A stretch of 64,000 nt of DNA from Ixodes scapularis (GCF_016920785.2 NW_024609835.1:175436798-175500797), one strand, 5' to 3'. Counted from the stretch's first letter, positions 21,899 to 33,384 are shown. Notes: generated by a model from the letters alone, not told the origin. Translations and numbers: made by a program.

Positions 21899-23088
21899 TA
21901 TTGTCGCCCTACGAAACTCCTGCTCTTTAAAAAACTAACGACTAATTCTGAATGCCCCGTTACATTGCACTTTAATGCGTGTTCGCGTTCTTTTTTTTCT
22001 ACATCTTTGATTATGCGGTTCTTACTTATGAAACAGACTATAGTTGTCGGACTACTGGAAAATATTATATAACCAGGAAAATGGCAAGTGAACGCAAGAG
22101 ACAAAAAAAAAAAATAACAACGACAACAACAAAAACCTACACATAGGCGCACTTAATAAAAATAATTGAAATAATAGAATTGATTATAATTGTCTTTTCA
22201 AAGGTTTGAGCGCACCAAAAAGGCTATAAAACCACGTAGATGCATTGGATGGTGCGCTTGTTCACTGGAAGTGTAGTTCAGGGCAGTATGCTCGCACTTA
22301 TGTGTTCCGCTTCGCTCGCAGGATAAATCCAAATACTCTACTGGTAATGTATTTAGTGAAACAAAGCTACCTTCTGCATATGCGTGCAAGGCCCTTAGTT
22401 TTCGCGTGATTACACGGACGCTTGTTTATCATTATTGTTTTCGTTTCCCACTACGATTCATTTCGTGCTTTTTTGTGTGCTACATGCATTAGATACCAAG
22501 GTAACCCAGAAGCATTCTATTTCGCAAATTGCAATAAAAAAAAAATATGCAACTGGACACGGGTGCCACAATCAATACAATATATTTTATAAGCTTCACA
22601 TGTGACCGCTGGCCTGAGTAAACACTGTTGTTTGTCAAAAACAATTGCGATTGTATAAAATCACGTGGGAAAAACTCGTTCTAAGCACACGACCGTTAGC
22701 ATGCAGTGAATACTCATAATCGGCGCCGAGATGATTGGTAGCTGTCAGCGGGTGGAGTCTTTCTATCAACACAGAGTTAGAATGTTTCCTTCTTTCTGTT
22801 GTAAGCAAACAGGAGACAACTTACACCAAATCTCAGGGTAATAAAGTACTATGAACATTCAAACATTACTGCCTGAGCAGTATATGCGTGCAAACTTTAG
22901 CTTTTGATGCACGCTTAACTTTTGATACGCTCAACGCTAGCGTAAAATGTAGCGCTGTTTCAGTCTTAATCAGCGTACGATGTGCGTGCTTACACCGCAT
23001 TTTATGCAACGTCATACTCTACCCGTTTGCATCTTTTTTATTTATGCACACCACTACCTGCGCGCATAAATCACCAAATGAAGACTGG
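21899..23088. other. No gene seen
   Basis: AT-rich intronic sequence with short A runs. No exon with paired splice sites was recognised. Confidence 0.45.
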
Positions 23089-23480
23089 TACAGGATGTCA
23101 CAAAAAAAATTAGTTTTTTTTTTACCGCAAAAATTAGCTATGCATCGCCTCACGCTCATTCTCCGCCCAAAGACACACTAGGTCACAACCAGATGCCAAA
23201 GTCATGTGATTCTGAAATTTTCAATGGGGAAAATGGAGCCCGTTTTTGCCCGTTTTCGGTTTCTCGTGCCTAGAGCTCCATGCATTCGAAAACTACGTCG
23301 GCCGTTATTTTCCCATTGAACTTTTCAGAAAATCACTTATATAACTTTTGAATAAGGTATCGGATCCGGCTAAAACTTTGACGTCTGGTTGTGACCTCTA
23401 GCGCTACCTTTGGGCGGAGAAGGAGCGTTTGGCGATGCCTAGTTTAGTCTTGCGGTAAAAAAAAAAAAAAAATCCTGTAA
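23089..23480. mobile_element. TACAGGAT...ATCCTGTA TIR element (Tc1/mariner-like)
   Basis: The ends TACAGGAT and ATCCTGTA are followed by long paired arms of about 100 bp. On the left are TTTTTTTACCGCAA, ATGCATCGCC, CTCCGCCCAAAG and GGTCACAACCAGA. The right arm carries their inverse. It is 392 bp and non-coding. The TA at each extreme fits a TA target. Confidence 0.8.
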
Positions 23481-25018
23481 TTTGTTTTTGTGGCAGACTG
23501 TACATTGCTTAAACTATATGCAAAAGCTATCCACAGATCCAGAATCTTTGCCTGGCCAGTCATGCAATTATCACTGGATTCGTATTAAAATTAATTATTA
23601 TAACTTAATGCTGTGAGTGAATTATTAACCTCGGCTTTTTTTTTATTATGACTCCCGCACCAGTCCTGCTTTGGGTTTACCAAACTCAACATCTAAACCT
23701 GAGTGTCATTTTTTGTTTTCCAGCCTCGTGGTTTTGGTCAAACTAAACACCCAGCGACCTAAATGAGACACCTGACCGCCCAAAAAATAGTTTATTTGTT
23801 TTGATATTTTAGGTAGTTAATTTCTCAAGCTAGAATTTTTGAAACCCATGCCTATCACGTCATCACGTTTTCCTGGAAATCCACGAAGAGCCAAACACAT
23901 GCACGACAAAAGGGCCGGCCCGTCTCGTTGCCGCCCGCAGAGCCGAGAAAGCAACGCTTGGTCACGGACTTCTAGAAGATTCGCGTTCATTCTTGCACCG
24001 GACTTAACTTTCGCCCTGATTTCTTGTTCTCGAAAATGCCAGTTCATCCTCGCCCCGAGCACATGACGCTCGAACTTTCTTTGCCGAACTTTCGAGATAG
24101 TGACGCACTGTAGATAAGCAGCTGCCCGCGACATTGTCAAGTCAGTCTCTCTCTCGCTCTCTGTTACGCTGCCGAATCGCCGCCATGTTTCTGCTGCCGG
24201 CCTCGACGCTCTTTCTTTACTTTTTTTGTTTGGCACAAGTTCGCCGATAAAACCTTTATTTTTCAGTTCACGTCTCGTCCTCTCGTCTCCTTCATTCGTG
24301 ACAATATAAATCTGATCACATTGAAATATGCGTAATTGGCCTCTGAAATATCCAATAGCGGCGCACGGGAAATTTTATATTTTTCAACGCGTCTGTGGTT
24401 TTGTTATGCATGTGTCTCGTCATTTGGCTCAGGATGGTTTTCGCGTTTTGTTCTGCCCACCTTTGCTGGAGACGTGAGCTTGGAGCGTAGGTAATTGGCC
24501 CCCTTGCACGAGAACTGGCGCAGCCGTGCGCGCTCCAAAGAAAGCTCGTGCAGAGAAGAACGAGCCAGGGACCAGGGATGTCAAATTCAGGACATAGAAA
24601 TAAACCCCACTGTATCGAAGCGCCACTACGCACGATTTCTCGCATTGATGTACAGGCCTGGAAGGCGATCCCACCGCCATCTATTGGTTCAGAATCACAC
24701 TAACCAAGGGTGGGATTGCACCTTAATGGTAGCAGTGACATTCACTAGGTGGCCTTTTTTTTATGCGGGAAATTTTTACCGAGAGCATAAACGTCAACGA
24801 AGCAGGACACGCGCGAATGGTGCTCATTTCTTTTCTGAATGCGCAAGGCGCGCGCATTGGTCCCCTGAGCATTTAAAACACGATAATTTGATGCTGTTCC
24901 TCTGTGTGCTCATGAAAGAAAAAAGAGATGCGGCAGGGTAGAACAGCAGGTAATTCAGACCAACAGCTCCTTGATATTCAAGCCGTAATACTGAATTTTT
25001 CGGCTTAAAGAAAGCCAA
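23481..25018. other. No gene seen
   Basis: Open frames at 23817-24236 (minus) and 24495-24941 (plus) lack motifs and splice logic. Nothing is assigned. Confidence 0.4.
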
Positions 25019-25139
25019 CACGGTAACAGATGGGACACTGCGGCTGCGTCAGCGCTTCGGCTGTCTTCGTGTCTTTACTGATTGGACACGAGTCTCAGCC
25101 GAACGCTGACTCAGTACTGGTGTCCCATCTGTTACCGTG
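25019..25139. mobile_element. Foldback MITE with 20 bp perfect ends
   Basis: The left end CACGGTAACAGATGGGACAC and the right end at 25120-25139 are exact inverse copies. The inner arms continue with CGTCAGCG and GCTGACTCAG. Immediately after it, TAGGTGACGTCACAC occurs twice in tandem (about 25151-25190). Confidence 0.85.
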
Positions 25140-25300
25140 CTGACCACCGGTAGGTGACGTCACACATGAGGTAGGTGACGTCACACGTCCAGCACTACAG
25201 CCTTCTTATCTGAGAAAAGTGGCGGAAATATCAAGCGCACAGACTCTCCAATTCACGGAGGCCGTGGTCAGAGGTGTCCCTCTGGGGAAGGGCAGCTCAC

Positions 25301-25578
25301 CTTCCCCTAGGTAGCCGTAGCCCGTGACGGTGCAGCGGTTCCCGGGGCTCCTGGACGATCCCCTGGCCGGCAGGCAGACGAGGCAGACGACGCTGTTGAG
25401 CTGCACGGGCCCCTGGAGCTTGAGGAGCGCAATGTCGTTGTCCAGGCTCTGTCCGTTATGGTTGTGGTGGATGTAGGTGGTGGCCGCGCGCCGGGTCTGC
25501 GCCCCGGGGTGACCACGCTCGCTGCCTAGGTCGTGGTCGCCCACGCGCACGAACACGGGCTCGCCGTTGCGCACTAGG
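25301..25578 (-). CDS. Masquerade-like gene: Asp102 exon
   Basis: This 278 nt exon encodes 92 codons plus split codons at both ends. The acceptor CTTTTCTTGCAG has a good pyrimidine tract, and the donor is GAAG/GTGAGC. The upstream AG completes with the first C to Ser. The encoded part begins LVRNGEPVFVRVGDHDLG and includes TTYIHHNHNGQS. It then has DNDIALLKL, where the second Asp of DND is the catalytic-position Asp102. Next come VCLVCLPARG and the CTVTGYGYLGE turn. CLP supplies the Cys that normally pairs with the linker Cys upstream of the activation site. The additional Cys three residues earlier may partner the unusual Cys of EWCWQ in exon 29204-29349. Confidence 0.93.
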
Positions 25579-26094
25579 CTGCAAGAAAAGCATTTTCAGC
25601 TGAATATTTATCTGCCGATTAAACCACCACGTTCGGAATCGTCGCGTCTTTTCGAAGCGTCGCCAAGTAGTTCTTTATCGACACTTTTTTTTTTTTACGC
25701 CGATGCGAAGGATGCACAGACACACACACTGGGAGCATCCTGTTGCGTGGCCCATTGCGTGTTGACACGCGACGCGTGCGATCATACGTAGGCGGTGCAG
25801 GGGTTTGAGTCAAATCTCCTGCTCTCCCGCCACATTCGAACGCAGGCTTTGGACGACAAAAAATCTGAGCTAGCTTCGGTAAGAACGCAAGTCTGCTTTA
25901 AGTAAAGGCGGCGCCATACTCTAAGAAATTTAGCTTCAGCTTCTAGTTGTACTCCTCGCGTGATGGAATTTTAAGCTCTTGTTGCTTCATCAAAAGAATG
26001 GTGCGAAAGGAGCGTGCGCCCTCCGAGACGTTTCCCTGGAGAAGTAAAATGCTATAAAAAAAATGGGTTGTGTGTATGTTTATACAGCCTAGAA
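25579..26094. other. Intron, nothing recognised
   Basis: Part of the 2.1 kb intron between the Asp102 and His57 exons. There is a T run near 25686-25696. No repeat family was assigned. Confidence 0.5.
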
Positions 26095-26311
26095 CTTGGC
26101 CTACCTCAACGGGCGACGAGTTTCCCAGCCGTAGATGAGCGATTTAGCCAGTGCAGAACGACCGCTAGCTTGGGGTCTTTAACGTGCGTCACGCAGCAGT
26201 GATACACGACCGCACGCCGATGCTCATCCAGATCGAAACGGGCAGGCGTGGGGATTGAGCCCAGAATCCTTGGGCTCTACAGCGCGAGCTTTCGCTCCAC
26301 ACGCTTCGAGC
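26095..26311 (-). mobile_element. tRNA-Ser-headed SINE, copy 2, head truncated
   Basis: It shares with 11411-11700 the body words CCTCAACGGG, TTTAGCCAGTGCAG, CTAGCTTGGG and CAGATCGAAACGGG. The B box is degraded (GGCTCAATCC on the minus strand), and the A box is missing, because the unit stops at about 26311 beside a C run. It lies within an intron of the masquerade-like gene, in the same orientation as the gene. Confidence 0.75.
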
Positions 26312-26326
26312 TGGTATCCCTTCCCC

Positions 26327-26358
26327 TCCCCCCCCCCCCCCCCCCCCCTTCCCCCCCG
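26327..26358. repeat. C-rich homopolymer run
   Basis: There is a long C run interrupted by TT. On the minus strand this is a G run capable of quadruplex formation. It abuts the truncated SINE. Confidence 0.9.
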
Positions 26359-27695
26359 GTGCTACATTCTCTTCGACATAAGGAGGGGTCGAGCAACAGG
26401 TTGTACCTCTACAAAGTTACCCGAGACGTCCGGAGTCATTTGGAGACATATGGTGACACTGTCGCCATTCAGGTTTTACAAATTAAGGGCACCTCGGTCA
26501 TATTTCAAGCATTCGTACTCAGGATTAGTAGGCTGAAAAGTATCATCGTTGAAAAGAACGTGAGATGTATGTTTGCTACTTCGGTAATTTCAAGTAAGAA
26601 AGCGAGCAGTGCAATCGACTAGTCAGATCCCATCATAAATTACGTTCTCTTACGGTCGATCAAAAAATTCTACAGGTTGGGGTGCTCAAAAGACCCCATA
26701 AAAATGGCAAGTCTATCTATTGCAAACAGTCTCCTGAAAGTGAGTATTACATCAGTGGTATACTTGCCAGCTTTGTCAGTATTTTTTGCGCACTCCACTT
26801 TGTAGTATTTCAGATCGACCGTAAAAGGGCGTAATTTTTGAAGGGGCATATACGCTCTTTACCATTTTCAGCGTACCCTTAAATTTTTCTTGGAAACATC
26901 GATATATAAAAGTAATACATATTTCTTTTCTCTCTCATTTGAATCAAAGCAAAACGTAGCTCACTATGTCATTTCACATCCGCATGCACCTCACACATAA
27001 CTTAGAAATTTCTATAAAATTAACTATTCTGTATGCACTATGTATATACATTTCGCTATATTCCACAAACTTCAGTCAAACGAAAAATGTCGTGAAGTAA
27101 GGGTTCCAGCAAGAGTGGGTAAAAATACACATGGGTCATCGACACACAGAAAAAAAAGCGTTTCAGCATTTTGTGTCGATTCCGGAGATAACCTCCACAA
27201 CGTTTTGATCGAAAGGCATAAAATGAAAAGGAAGGAAATTGGATTTTCAGCTTTGTCGCCGCAGACGATCACTGAACGCCAAACAATTATTTGAGAAGCA
27301 ACGAACGTTAGTCAACAAACGGCGGAACGAAGAAACTCGGACGATGTAGACAAGCTCCGCAAGGTGACTTTATACAGCAACACAATGTTTACAAACATGT
27401 CCGCGTTTGCCCACACCAGGTGTGGGCAATGCGCGTGCGCAGAAAACATAATCGCATGAGATGAAGCATCTGCGCATCCGCAGTGCCGACAGCAGCGCCA
27501 ACGCAGTGGCGTGACGCCAGAGTCCCGAGTGCCTAGTTATTGCTCCGCAGCCAATCAGATTGCCTGCATTAGTTGATAGGAGTGCCGAAGAACCGCTCAC
27601 GAAGCTAGGAACGTGATGAGCAGAATGAGCCACGCCCTGTTTTGCTTCAGCTGTCACAGTGACTACGCATCTGAGCTTCCATGAGTGCAACTCAC
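26359..27695. other. Intron, nothing recognised
   Basis: AT-rich. At 27395-27440, GCCCACACCAGGTGTGGGC is a perfect hairpin, and the following words (GCGTGCGCAGAAA) recur at 52815-52855, suggesting a shared old repeat. Confidence 0.45.
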
Positions 27696-27787
27696 CTGGT
27701 GACACAATGCGCAGCCGTGAGTACCCATTGAGTTCCGATCAGAGCGCCACCGCACAGGTACTGGTTCTTCGCGTTCACAAGTGCCAC
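27696..27787 (-). CDS. Masquerade-like gene: His57 exon
   Basis: This 92 nt exon encodes 30 codons plus two bases. The acceptor is TTTGCTCCGTACAG, and the donor is CCAG/GTGAGT. It begins VALVNAKNQYLCGGALIG, where QYLCGGAL carries the Cys42 equivalent. It then has TQWVLTAAHCVT, the canonical His57 block with Cys58 present. It starts at phase 0, directly continuing CWQ of the preceding exon, and ends at phase 2 into Ser-Leu-Val of the next. Residue choices (NQYLCGGALIGTQW) resemble masquerade proteins of arthropods more than digestive trypsins. Confidence 0.93.
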
Positions 27788-28163
27788 CTGTACGGAGCAA
27801 AGTAAACAATTCTTCTGTACACTAAAAAAAATTAATAAAGGGGGTGTAGCCCTTACACCCCTTGTCACATTTACGACAAGCCAAAACTTCAGTTTAATGC
27901 GATTTCATAAAATGTAAAAGCAGACACTTAAAGACTAATCTACGAGCTTCGAGATATAGCGTTTAGACATTTTTTCTATAATTTTACAGCCAGACGCTCT
28001 AGAGCGCACAATGCGCGGCACTGCTACATCGCGAACGCGACATCGGCAATTTTTTGTTTTTCGGATTTCACTTGGAAAGGGTATCGGCAGGTATAACATT
28101 TCACCACTTAGGTTGGTGCCCCGAATGTGTACTCTCCATCACTCTGTACTCAGTTTCACGATA

Positions 28164-28329
28164 GGGAGTTTTAGGGAACCGTTTTTGCACATTCGATATG
28201 GTACGCTGGGCCCTCCAGTATGAACTGCGCATGCGCTGCCACAGAAGACTCACCTACGTACTGTACAGTTTGTGCCGGAGGACCCATCGTACCGTATCGG
28301 ATGTGCAAAGACGGTTCCCTAAAACTCTT
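28164..28329. mobile_element. TA-flanked GGGA MITE, copy 4
   Basis: The ends GGGAGTTTTAGGGAACCG and, in reverse complement, AAGAGTTTTAGGGAACCG are bordered by TA (28162-28163, 28330-28331). The centre contains CTGCGCATGCGCTG, as in copy 3. Confidence 0.8.
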
Positions 28330-28713
28330 TATTCTACTAAGTCCAATCGGAGCCAATGCTACAATTCAACGGGGCCAATCAAGCAGCCCCCAAAAGTGCA
28401 ACGTCCCGTTGCTCGTCGACATTGTGCGTTTGCTGTCACTAACTAAACCAATCACGCACATAAAAAAAAGCAAGATCAAGCCGCGTTACCTCTACGTGAT
28501 TGGTTAGCCGGTGACGGTTTACACCTTTGGCGCAATTCGATCGCCGCTATTGGATCGCAGCGCTGGCTGCGGTCGTACTCGTAAACTCTACAACAACAAA
28601 AAAAAGTGTTTAGTTTTTTTTTTTTACTTTGGTGAAGCAGGAATACCAGCGAAGCTGTACTATCTGTGGGATTGAAGTAATGGCGGGCCGCCAGCCGGCA
28701 AGCCAGAGTGGAA

Positions 28714-28819
28714 AGGCTGGACAGCTACCGCCATCTATGAGCGACGGCGGTATCCAGACAACCGGCAAGTCGGTTGTCTGATTGCCGTTGTCACTCATAG
28801 ATGGCGGTAGCTGTCCAGA
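28714..28819. repeat. Foldback with CTGGACAGCTACCGCCATCT arms
   Basis: The arms CTGGACAGCTACCGCCATCT and AGATGGCGGTAGCTGTCCAG are exact inverses. Imperfect pairing continues to a short CAAG loop. A diverged copy lies at 30205-30298, and both sit in similar wider contexts (AGCTGTACT upstream, CGGACACGA downstream). Confidence 0.8.
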
Positions 28820-29203
28820 GTTGGGTGTCATCATTTGTTTGCTGACGGACACGATACTAAGAAAACTAAACCGTAACAACTCCGCTGTAAAAACAAAAAT
28901 AGCAATTGTTTGTTCGCGTTAACAGTGCCTCACAATGTGTCGAGCCTAATCTATCCACAAGTATGCATCATCGTATAATCTAAGCATTTTTGTAAAGCTA
29001 GGCGTTCGCACCTGGGTCACTTTGGTGGCAGTGCACACAACGTGCGAGACGGTCTAAAAACGTGTTTCATGTACCGAAAAAAAAAAGAAAGAAAAAGATT
29101 CGAGGAGTGTTTTGTAACGTAACAGAACGGTACGTGGGTACACGGGTACGTGAGAAGTCCCTGAGGAACCGCGGGCGCACGGAAACGAAAGGCGATGCGG
29201 TAC

Positions 29204-29349
29204 CTGCCAGCACCATTCTCCGGGCAGTGCGTCCTTGCCGCCGGTGACACGCCCCGCCTGCCTCCTGTCCGGTGCCGCTGCTGCCCGGCCTCCCTTGACT
29301 CCGCACGTGGACGGACGAGGCCGCCGGCCCCTCACCGACGGCGAGCCTC
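29204..29349 (-). CDS. Masquerade-like gene: linker and activation-site exon
   Basis: This 146 nt exon encodes 48 codons after two bases that complete an Arg codon with the clip exon (ACA A + GA). The acceptor is GTTTTGGCGCAG, and the donor is GGCAG/GTACCG. It encodes a basic linker (GSPSVRGRRPRP), then STCGVKGGR, whose Cys is the linker Cys expected to bond with the catalytic-type domain. Next is a potential activation site R/VTGG, equivalent to R/IVGG. It ends with DALPGEWCWQ. Most trypsin-fold proteins have WPW at that place. The WCW form fits masquerade proteins, where an extra disulfide is plausible. Confidence 0.9.
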
Positions 29350-30204
29350 CTGCGCCAAAACATACTTTATACATCCGCCTGGAGATGCGCCAAAGACGCC
29401 TGGCAACAGAATCACCTTCATGGTCTCTCTGCAATAAAAAAAAAAAGGGGGAGTTTTATACTCGGGGACAACTTTCCGCGGCACTTCGGGGAATCGAGGT
29501 AATGCGCGCGAGGGTATCTTTGACTGTGTTGCCTCGGAAAATTATTCCCCGGCTGGGAGATCGTGTGTTCGAGCAACTGTATTTATACATCGAAAGCTCG
29601 CGAAGCAAAAGCAAATTGGTGCGTCGACAAAGCCCATTTTTTAACAACGCAACAGCTGCCATTCGCGAATATTTTTCTGGGCGACAATGTTCATGGATTT
29701 GTGCATACAATGATTAGGCAATGGCATTAAAAAAAGATTAAATCACAAATGTGGACCAGCCACACTCTGTTCCATCTTACCTAAAATCACCCAGTTAACA
29801 CCTATGTCACTTTTTTACATAAAAAAAAAATGAAACGGAAATAAAAGGCATCGACAGACAAGAGCATTCCAATGGGAGGTTGCAAGCTGATTCTTTATTC
29901 TTTATTAAAGAAATCCTTGCAGCACCTGTCGGGCATTATTGCGGGGGGCGCAATGTATTATAAAACGACTCAGAACTCTCGCGGCACACCACTTGCAGTG
30001 GTAATGAATTACACTCTGATGTGGTACGCACAAAAAACAAACAAAAAGAGTTTAAAACGTTCAGCTTTTCTACTCTCGTGAAGAAGGAAGACCAGCAGAG
30101 CTGTACTCGATACACTGTGCTTCTTCTTCGTCGTCGTCTGCTTTTCGCGCTGTTTCCTACGATGAATTCCCACCAACGCGCCCAGCTATCCATTCTTCTA
30201 TTAC

Positions 30205-30298
30205 AGCTCGAAAGTTTGCCGCCATCTAAGAGCGACGACGGAAACCATACTGATTGTGTGCTTGCCGCCGTCGCTTATAGGTGGCAGTAGCTGTCCAG
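30205..30298. repeat. Diverged copy of the 28714 foldback
   Basis: TTGCCGCCATCTAAGAGCGA on the left and GTCGCTTATAGGTGGCAGTA on the right pair imperfectly. AGCTGTCCAG follows. The upstream context GCAGAGCTGTACT matches 28650-28665. Confidence 0.65.
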
Positions 30299-30608
30299 GT
30301 AGGTTTGTGTCGACATACACGGACACGACCCTGGGGGACCTAGCCCCTTAACAGCTCCACTGTAAATATTTGTCCTCGTGGCATACGTTCGAACTTTTCA
30401 AGAGTTATCTGCTCCTGGATAGTGACACTTTGACGATTGTAAGTATGGTGAAGCAGAAATTTATGTCCGTTTGTAATAAATAGAATAAAAGAGAAAATAA
30501 AAAAAGTCGTTTACAAATCTCTGTATTCGCGACTCCAGCGACCTATAGGGGACGCCACCACCAAACAAACATGGTGGCTGGGTCCAGGTCGCGCTGGCTC
30601 GGCCGGGC

Positions 30609-31026
30609 TATGGTGCCTGGAACGCGTCTCCGACTGGTGCGTTTACCGCGGCCAAAAAAGTGGTCCCTCGATTTCCGCCTGATGACGTCATAAAAGTGTC
30701 ATGCTGTCGCCGGTCGCGACCCTGGCGGCGTCCCAACAGCTGTGGTGTATGTGGCAAATGCCTGTTCTGCTGCAGGTCGCTTTCTACTGTGACAGTTCAC
30801 GGAAGCCAGAGCAGCCGGAGTTGGGACGCCTAAAGGGACGCAATGACGACAGCGACACTCGCGTTCGCTCGTGCTTTTCGCCAGCATTTCTAAGGCCAAC
30901 CGCCAGGATCGCGACAGGCAACAGCATGACACTCGCGTCATTTGTTGCCACATCGGGACCACTTTTGATGTATGGGCGGGATAGGACGCTAAACACACCA
31001 GTCAAAGACGCGATCCAGGCACCATA
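30609..31026. mobile_element. TATGGTGCCTGG foldback family, copy 2, with target duplication
   Basis: The ends TATGGTGCCTGGAACGCGTC and, in reverse complement, TATGGTGCCTGGATCGCGTC pair well. Flanking GCCGGGC at 30602-30608 and 31027-31033 forms a candidate 7 bp target duplication. Because of CC/GG ambiguity at the ends, the true length could differ by one. See copy 1 at 13529. Confidence 0.85.
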
Positions 31027-31033
31027 GCCGGGC

Positions 31034-32702
31034 CGCCTGGACGGGTGGCGCCTTCGTTTTAGCACATTTTCTTTTGTTTAATGCCCAATTTTATAGGTAT
31101 TTGAACTAAGACGGTTAAGTGTAGCCGGTGCACATAAACTTGCACAGCATAGTTTTGTTTTCCCTGTGTTGTTTATTTTAATTTTTTTTTTTTTTTGTTC
31201 TTTTCATGTCAAACTTTTGTTTCGGAGATTTCGTTCAAACCCGAAACTATGGGCTCCAGAGGGACGGTAATAGACTCTAATCAGTTTCGATCATCCAAAG
31301 AAAGCGGCGATGACTACAGAATTGTTCCACCGATAGTAATTTTCAGCTAACTCGCATGCCTCGACCATGCGACTTATCTATCCGCGAAATCGAGCTTTTG
31401 TGCGTATCCGCGTTTAAGAAACAGCTCCAGTCGTCTGCTCGGTCAACAACATACGCTGCAGGAAAATTACGAAAATTAAGCAAGCGCCTCTTTTGAACCA
31501 GGGAGCATATTAACCCGCGGGCGCCCCACTAGGCAGCTGATACTCGTATTTCAATTCAGGTTTTAGTAGCAATCGAGAAGTAATTTTGACGAGTGGCTTA
31601 TGTATTATATTGCGTCCTATATATGTCCAACTAAAGCGATATTAGTATATTCTTCGGCTTAAAATATGAGCTTAGTTGACCAGCTATTAGGTGGACTTCT
31701 GAATAAAAGTATATTTGACAGACAGAGAGATGCTACTTAAACTCGGCCAAATGGTTCTAGCTGGTAGCACGGAGACGAATGCGGACAAACTGAAGAGAGT
31801 CTTCATCGAACATTCACGCAGAACCTCTCTGTACTGAACTTTCCTTCAAATCCTGAACGGAGAAAATGAGCATTTTTTTTGTGGCCGGTCAACCTGAGCA
31901 ATGTAGACGTATACTGCCACTGGCTTCGACGAGGGTATAATATAAATATTGGAGGCGCGATAGGTCATAATGCCGTGCTAGCTTTTAACTTTGCGAGACT
32001 CGTCCCCCACCTTTCGAAAGCAGATAATTTCCCTCATTAATCGTATGCAGCGAGCAGGTTTTTCTGAATCAAGTAACTGCGAAATCAGCCCAACTCCTTC
32101 AGTGTGGTCCAAAGGCTTTTTCGGCGAAAAGCATCCAAGATGAATAGCCTGCACCGACCGGCGTGGGTGGCTCAAACTTGAAGCTAATCGAACACAACCA
32201 AACTCAAGAAAAGCAGCTATCGAACTTTCCTATTCACTTGACTGCAACATTGGTGTTCCCTCCAGTGAAACACCTCGTTCGCCGTCCTCAGTCCACTGTT
32301 CTACATCCTTATAAAGAAGCCACTTCTCACTTACCAAGTTGTCGTCACTTTGAAAGTGATTCGAGACAGACAAGAAATCAAAACGTTTTTCCGTGCTTCC
32401 TCCCCTTCCAAGAAATCAAAAGCACGCGACCGTGTGTTGTGGAGTGAACGGGCTTTCAAACACGGGATGGAAAGGAACAATCTACTGAGGCTTCACCACA
32501 CTAATGAACACTCAGGCAAACTTCAGAAATTTTCGGACCTTCGTCAAATTACATTGTTCGTCACCGCGCCGACAACACGTGTCCGCAAAAGCCACCAGAG
32601 ACGCGGAGGGGCGCGAAGGGGCGCGGAGCGACCTGGTCCGGCTGGTTCCCGGTTTTCCCGCTTGGTGGCGTCTGTTTTGTTGGAGTCGCGAATAGCGAAA
32701 TT
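31034..32702. other. Large intron, nothing recognised
   Basis: Mixed sequence without exon-like signals. There is a T run near 31178-31196. Confidence 0.45.
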
Positions 32703-33384
32703 AGAGCGCAACTCTTGAGGTATTTTGAATTTGCGATATAACGTGCTAAAAATTTAAGAAAAACTATATGTACAAATATAAACCTCGTACTCCTGCGTAC
32801 ATAGTATAAATTATAATACATAAATAAATTGATCGTTTCTTATAGTATTATTTATATAAGGAGGAGGAGGGGAGGGTCCTCCGTACCTTTCCCTCTCCCC
32901 CCTCCTTCCCTCCTCCCACAGTTCCCTGCTAAATTTAGCTGGAAAACTGACGTACGCCACGCGACCTCAACATCAATTCAGTTTCCTCGCTAAATTTAGC
33001 GAAGGAAATGACGTCACATGCCTTCGTGTCCCCTCACTTATGAACAAAGTCAGTTTCTCCACTATATTTATTGTTAAAACTGACGTCACATGACCTCAAC
33101 TCCAATTAAATTCTCCGCTAAAATTTAGCGGGAAACTGAATTGGTGTTGAGGTCATGTGACGTCAGTTTTACCACTAAATTTAGCGGGGAAACTGAACGC
33201 GCAGTGTTGTATTATGGGGCGCCACAGATTTACACACCAATTCAGTTTCTTCGCTAAATTTAGCGGGGAATTAAATTGGTCAATAGGTCTGTGACGTCCC
33301 ATAATGCAACGCGAGCGGTTACGCCGCCGGCGATGCCGACGCCGCGAAACACGAGAAAGAGCGCCTATAGGAGCTACGCTCTAA
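32703..33384. mobile_element. Element with AGAGCGCAACTCTTGAGG end and palindrome array
   Basis: The left end AGAGCGCAACTCTTGAGG and the right end in reverse complement (AGAGCGTAGCTCCTATAGG) resemble the ends of 33804-33973. From 32928 to 33270 the word CTAAATTTAGC recurs about six times, intact or with one change. It is associated with TTCAGTTT, TGACGTCA and GACCTCAAC words in both orientations. A CT/GA-rich stretch lies at 32860-32920. Confidence 0.55.

Larger units (their letters stand above)
28017..28930. mobile_element. Element with GGCACTG...GCGAAC ends, carrying nested MITEs
   Basis: The left end GGCACTGCTACATCGCGAAC and the right end in reverse complement (GGCACTGTTAACGCGAAC) pair. 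AATTTTT-type sequence follows on both sides. The interior holds a TA-flanked MITE (28164-28329) and a foldback (28714-28819). It sits in the 1.4 kb intron. Confidence 0.6.

Noticed and set aside
32928..33270. Possible CRISPR-like array
   Set aside because: Repeats are short palindromes in mixed orientation with irregular spacing in a eukaryotic context; there are no cas-like genes.
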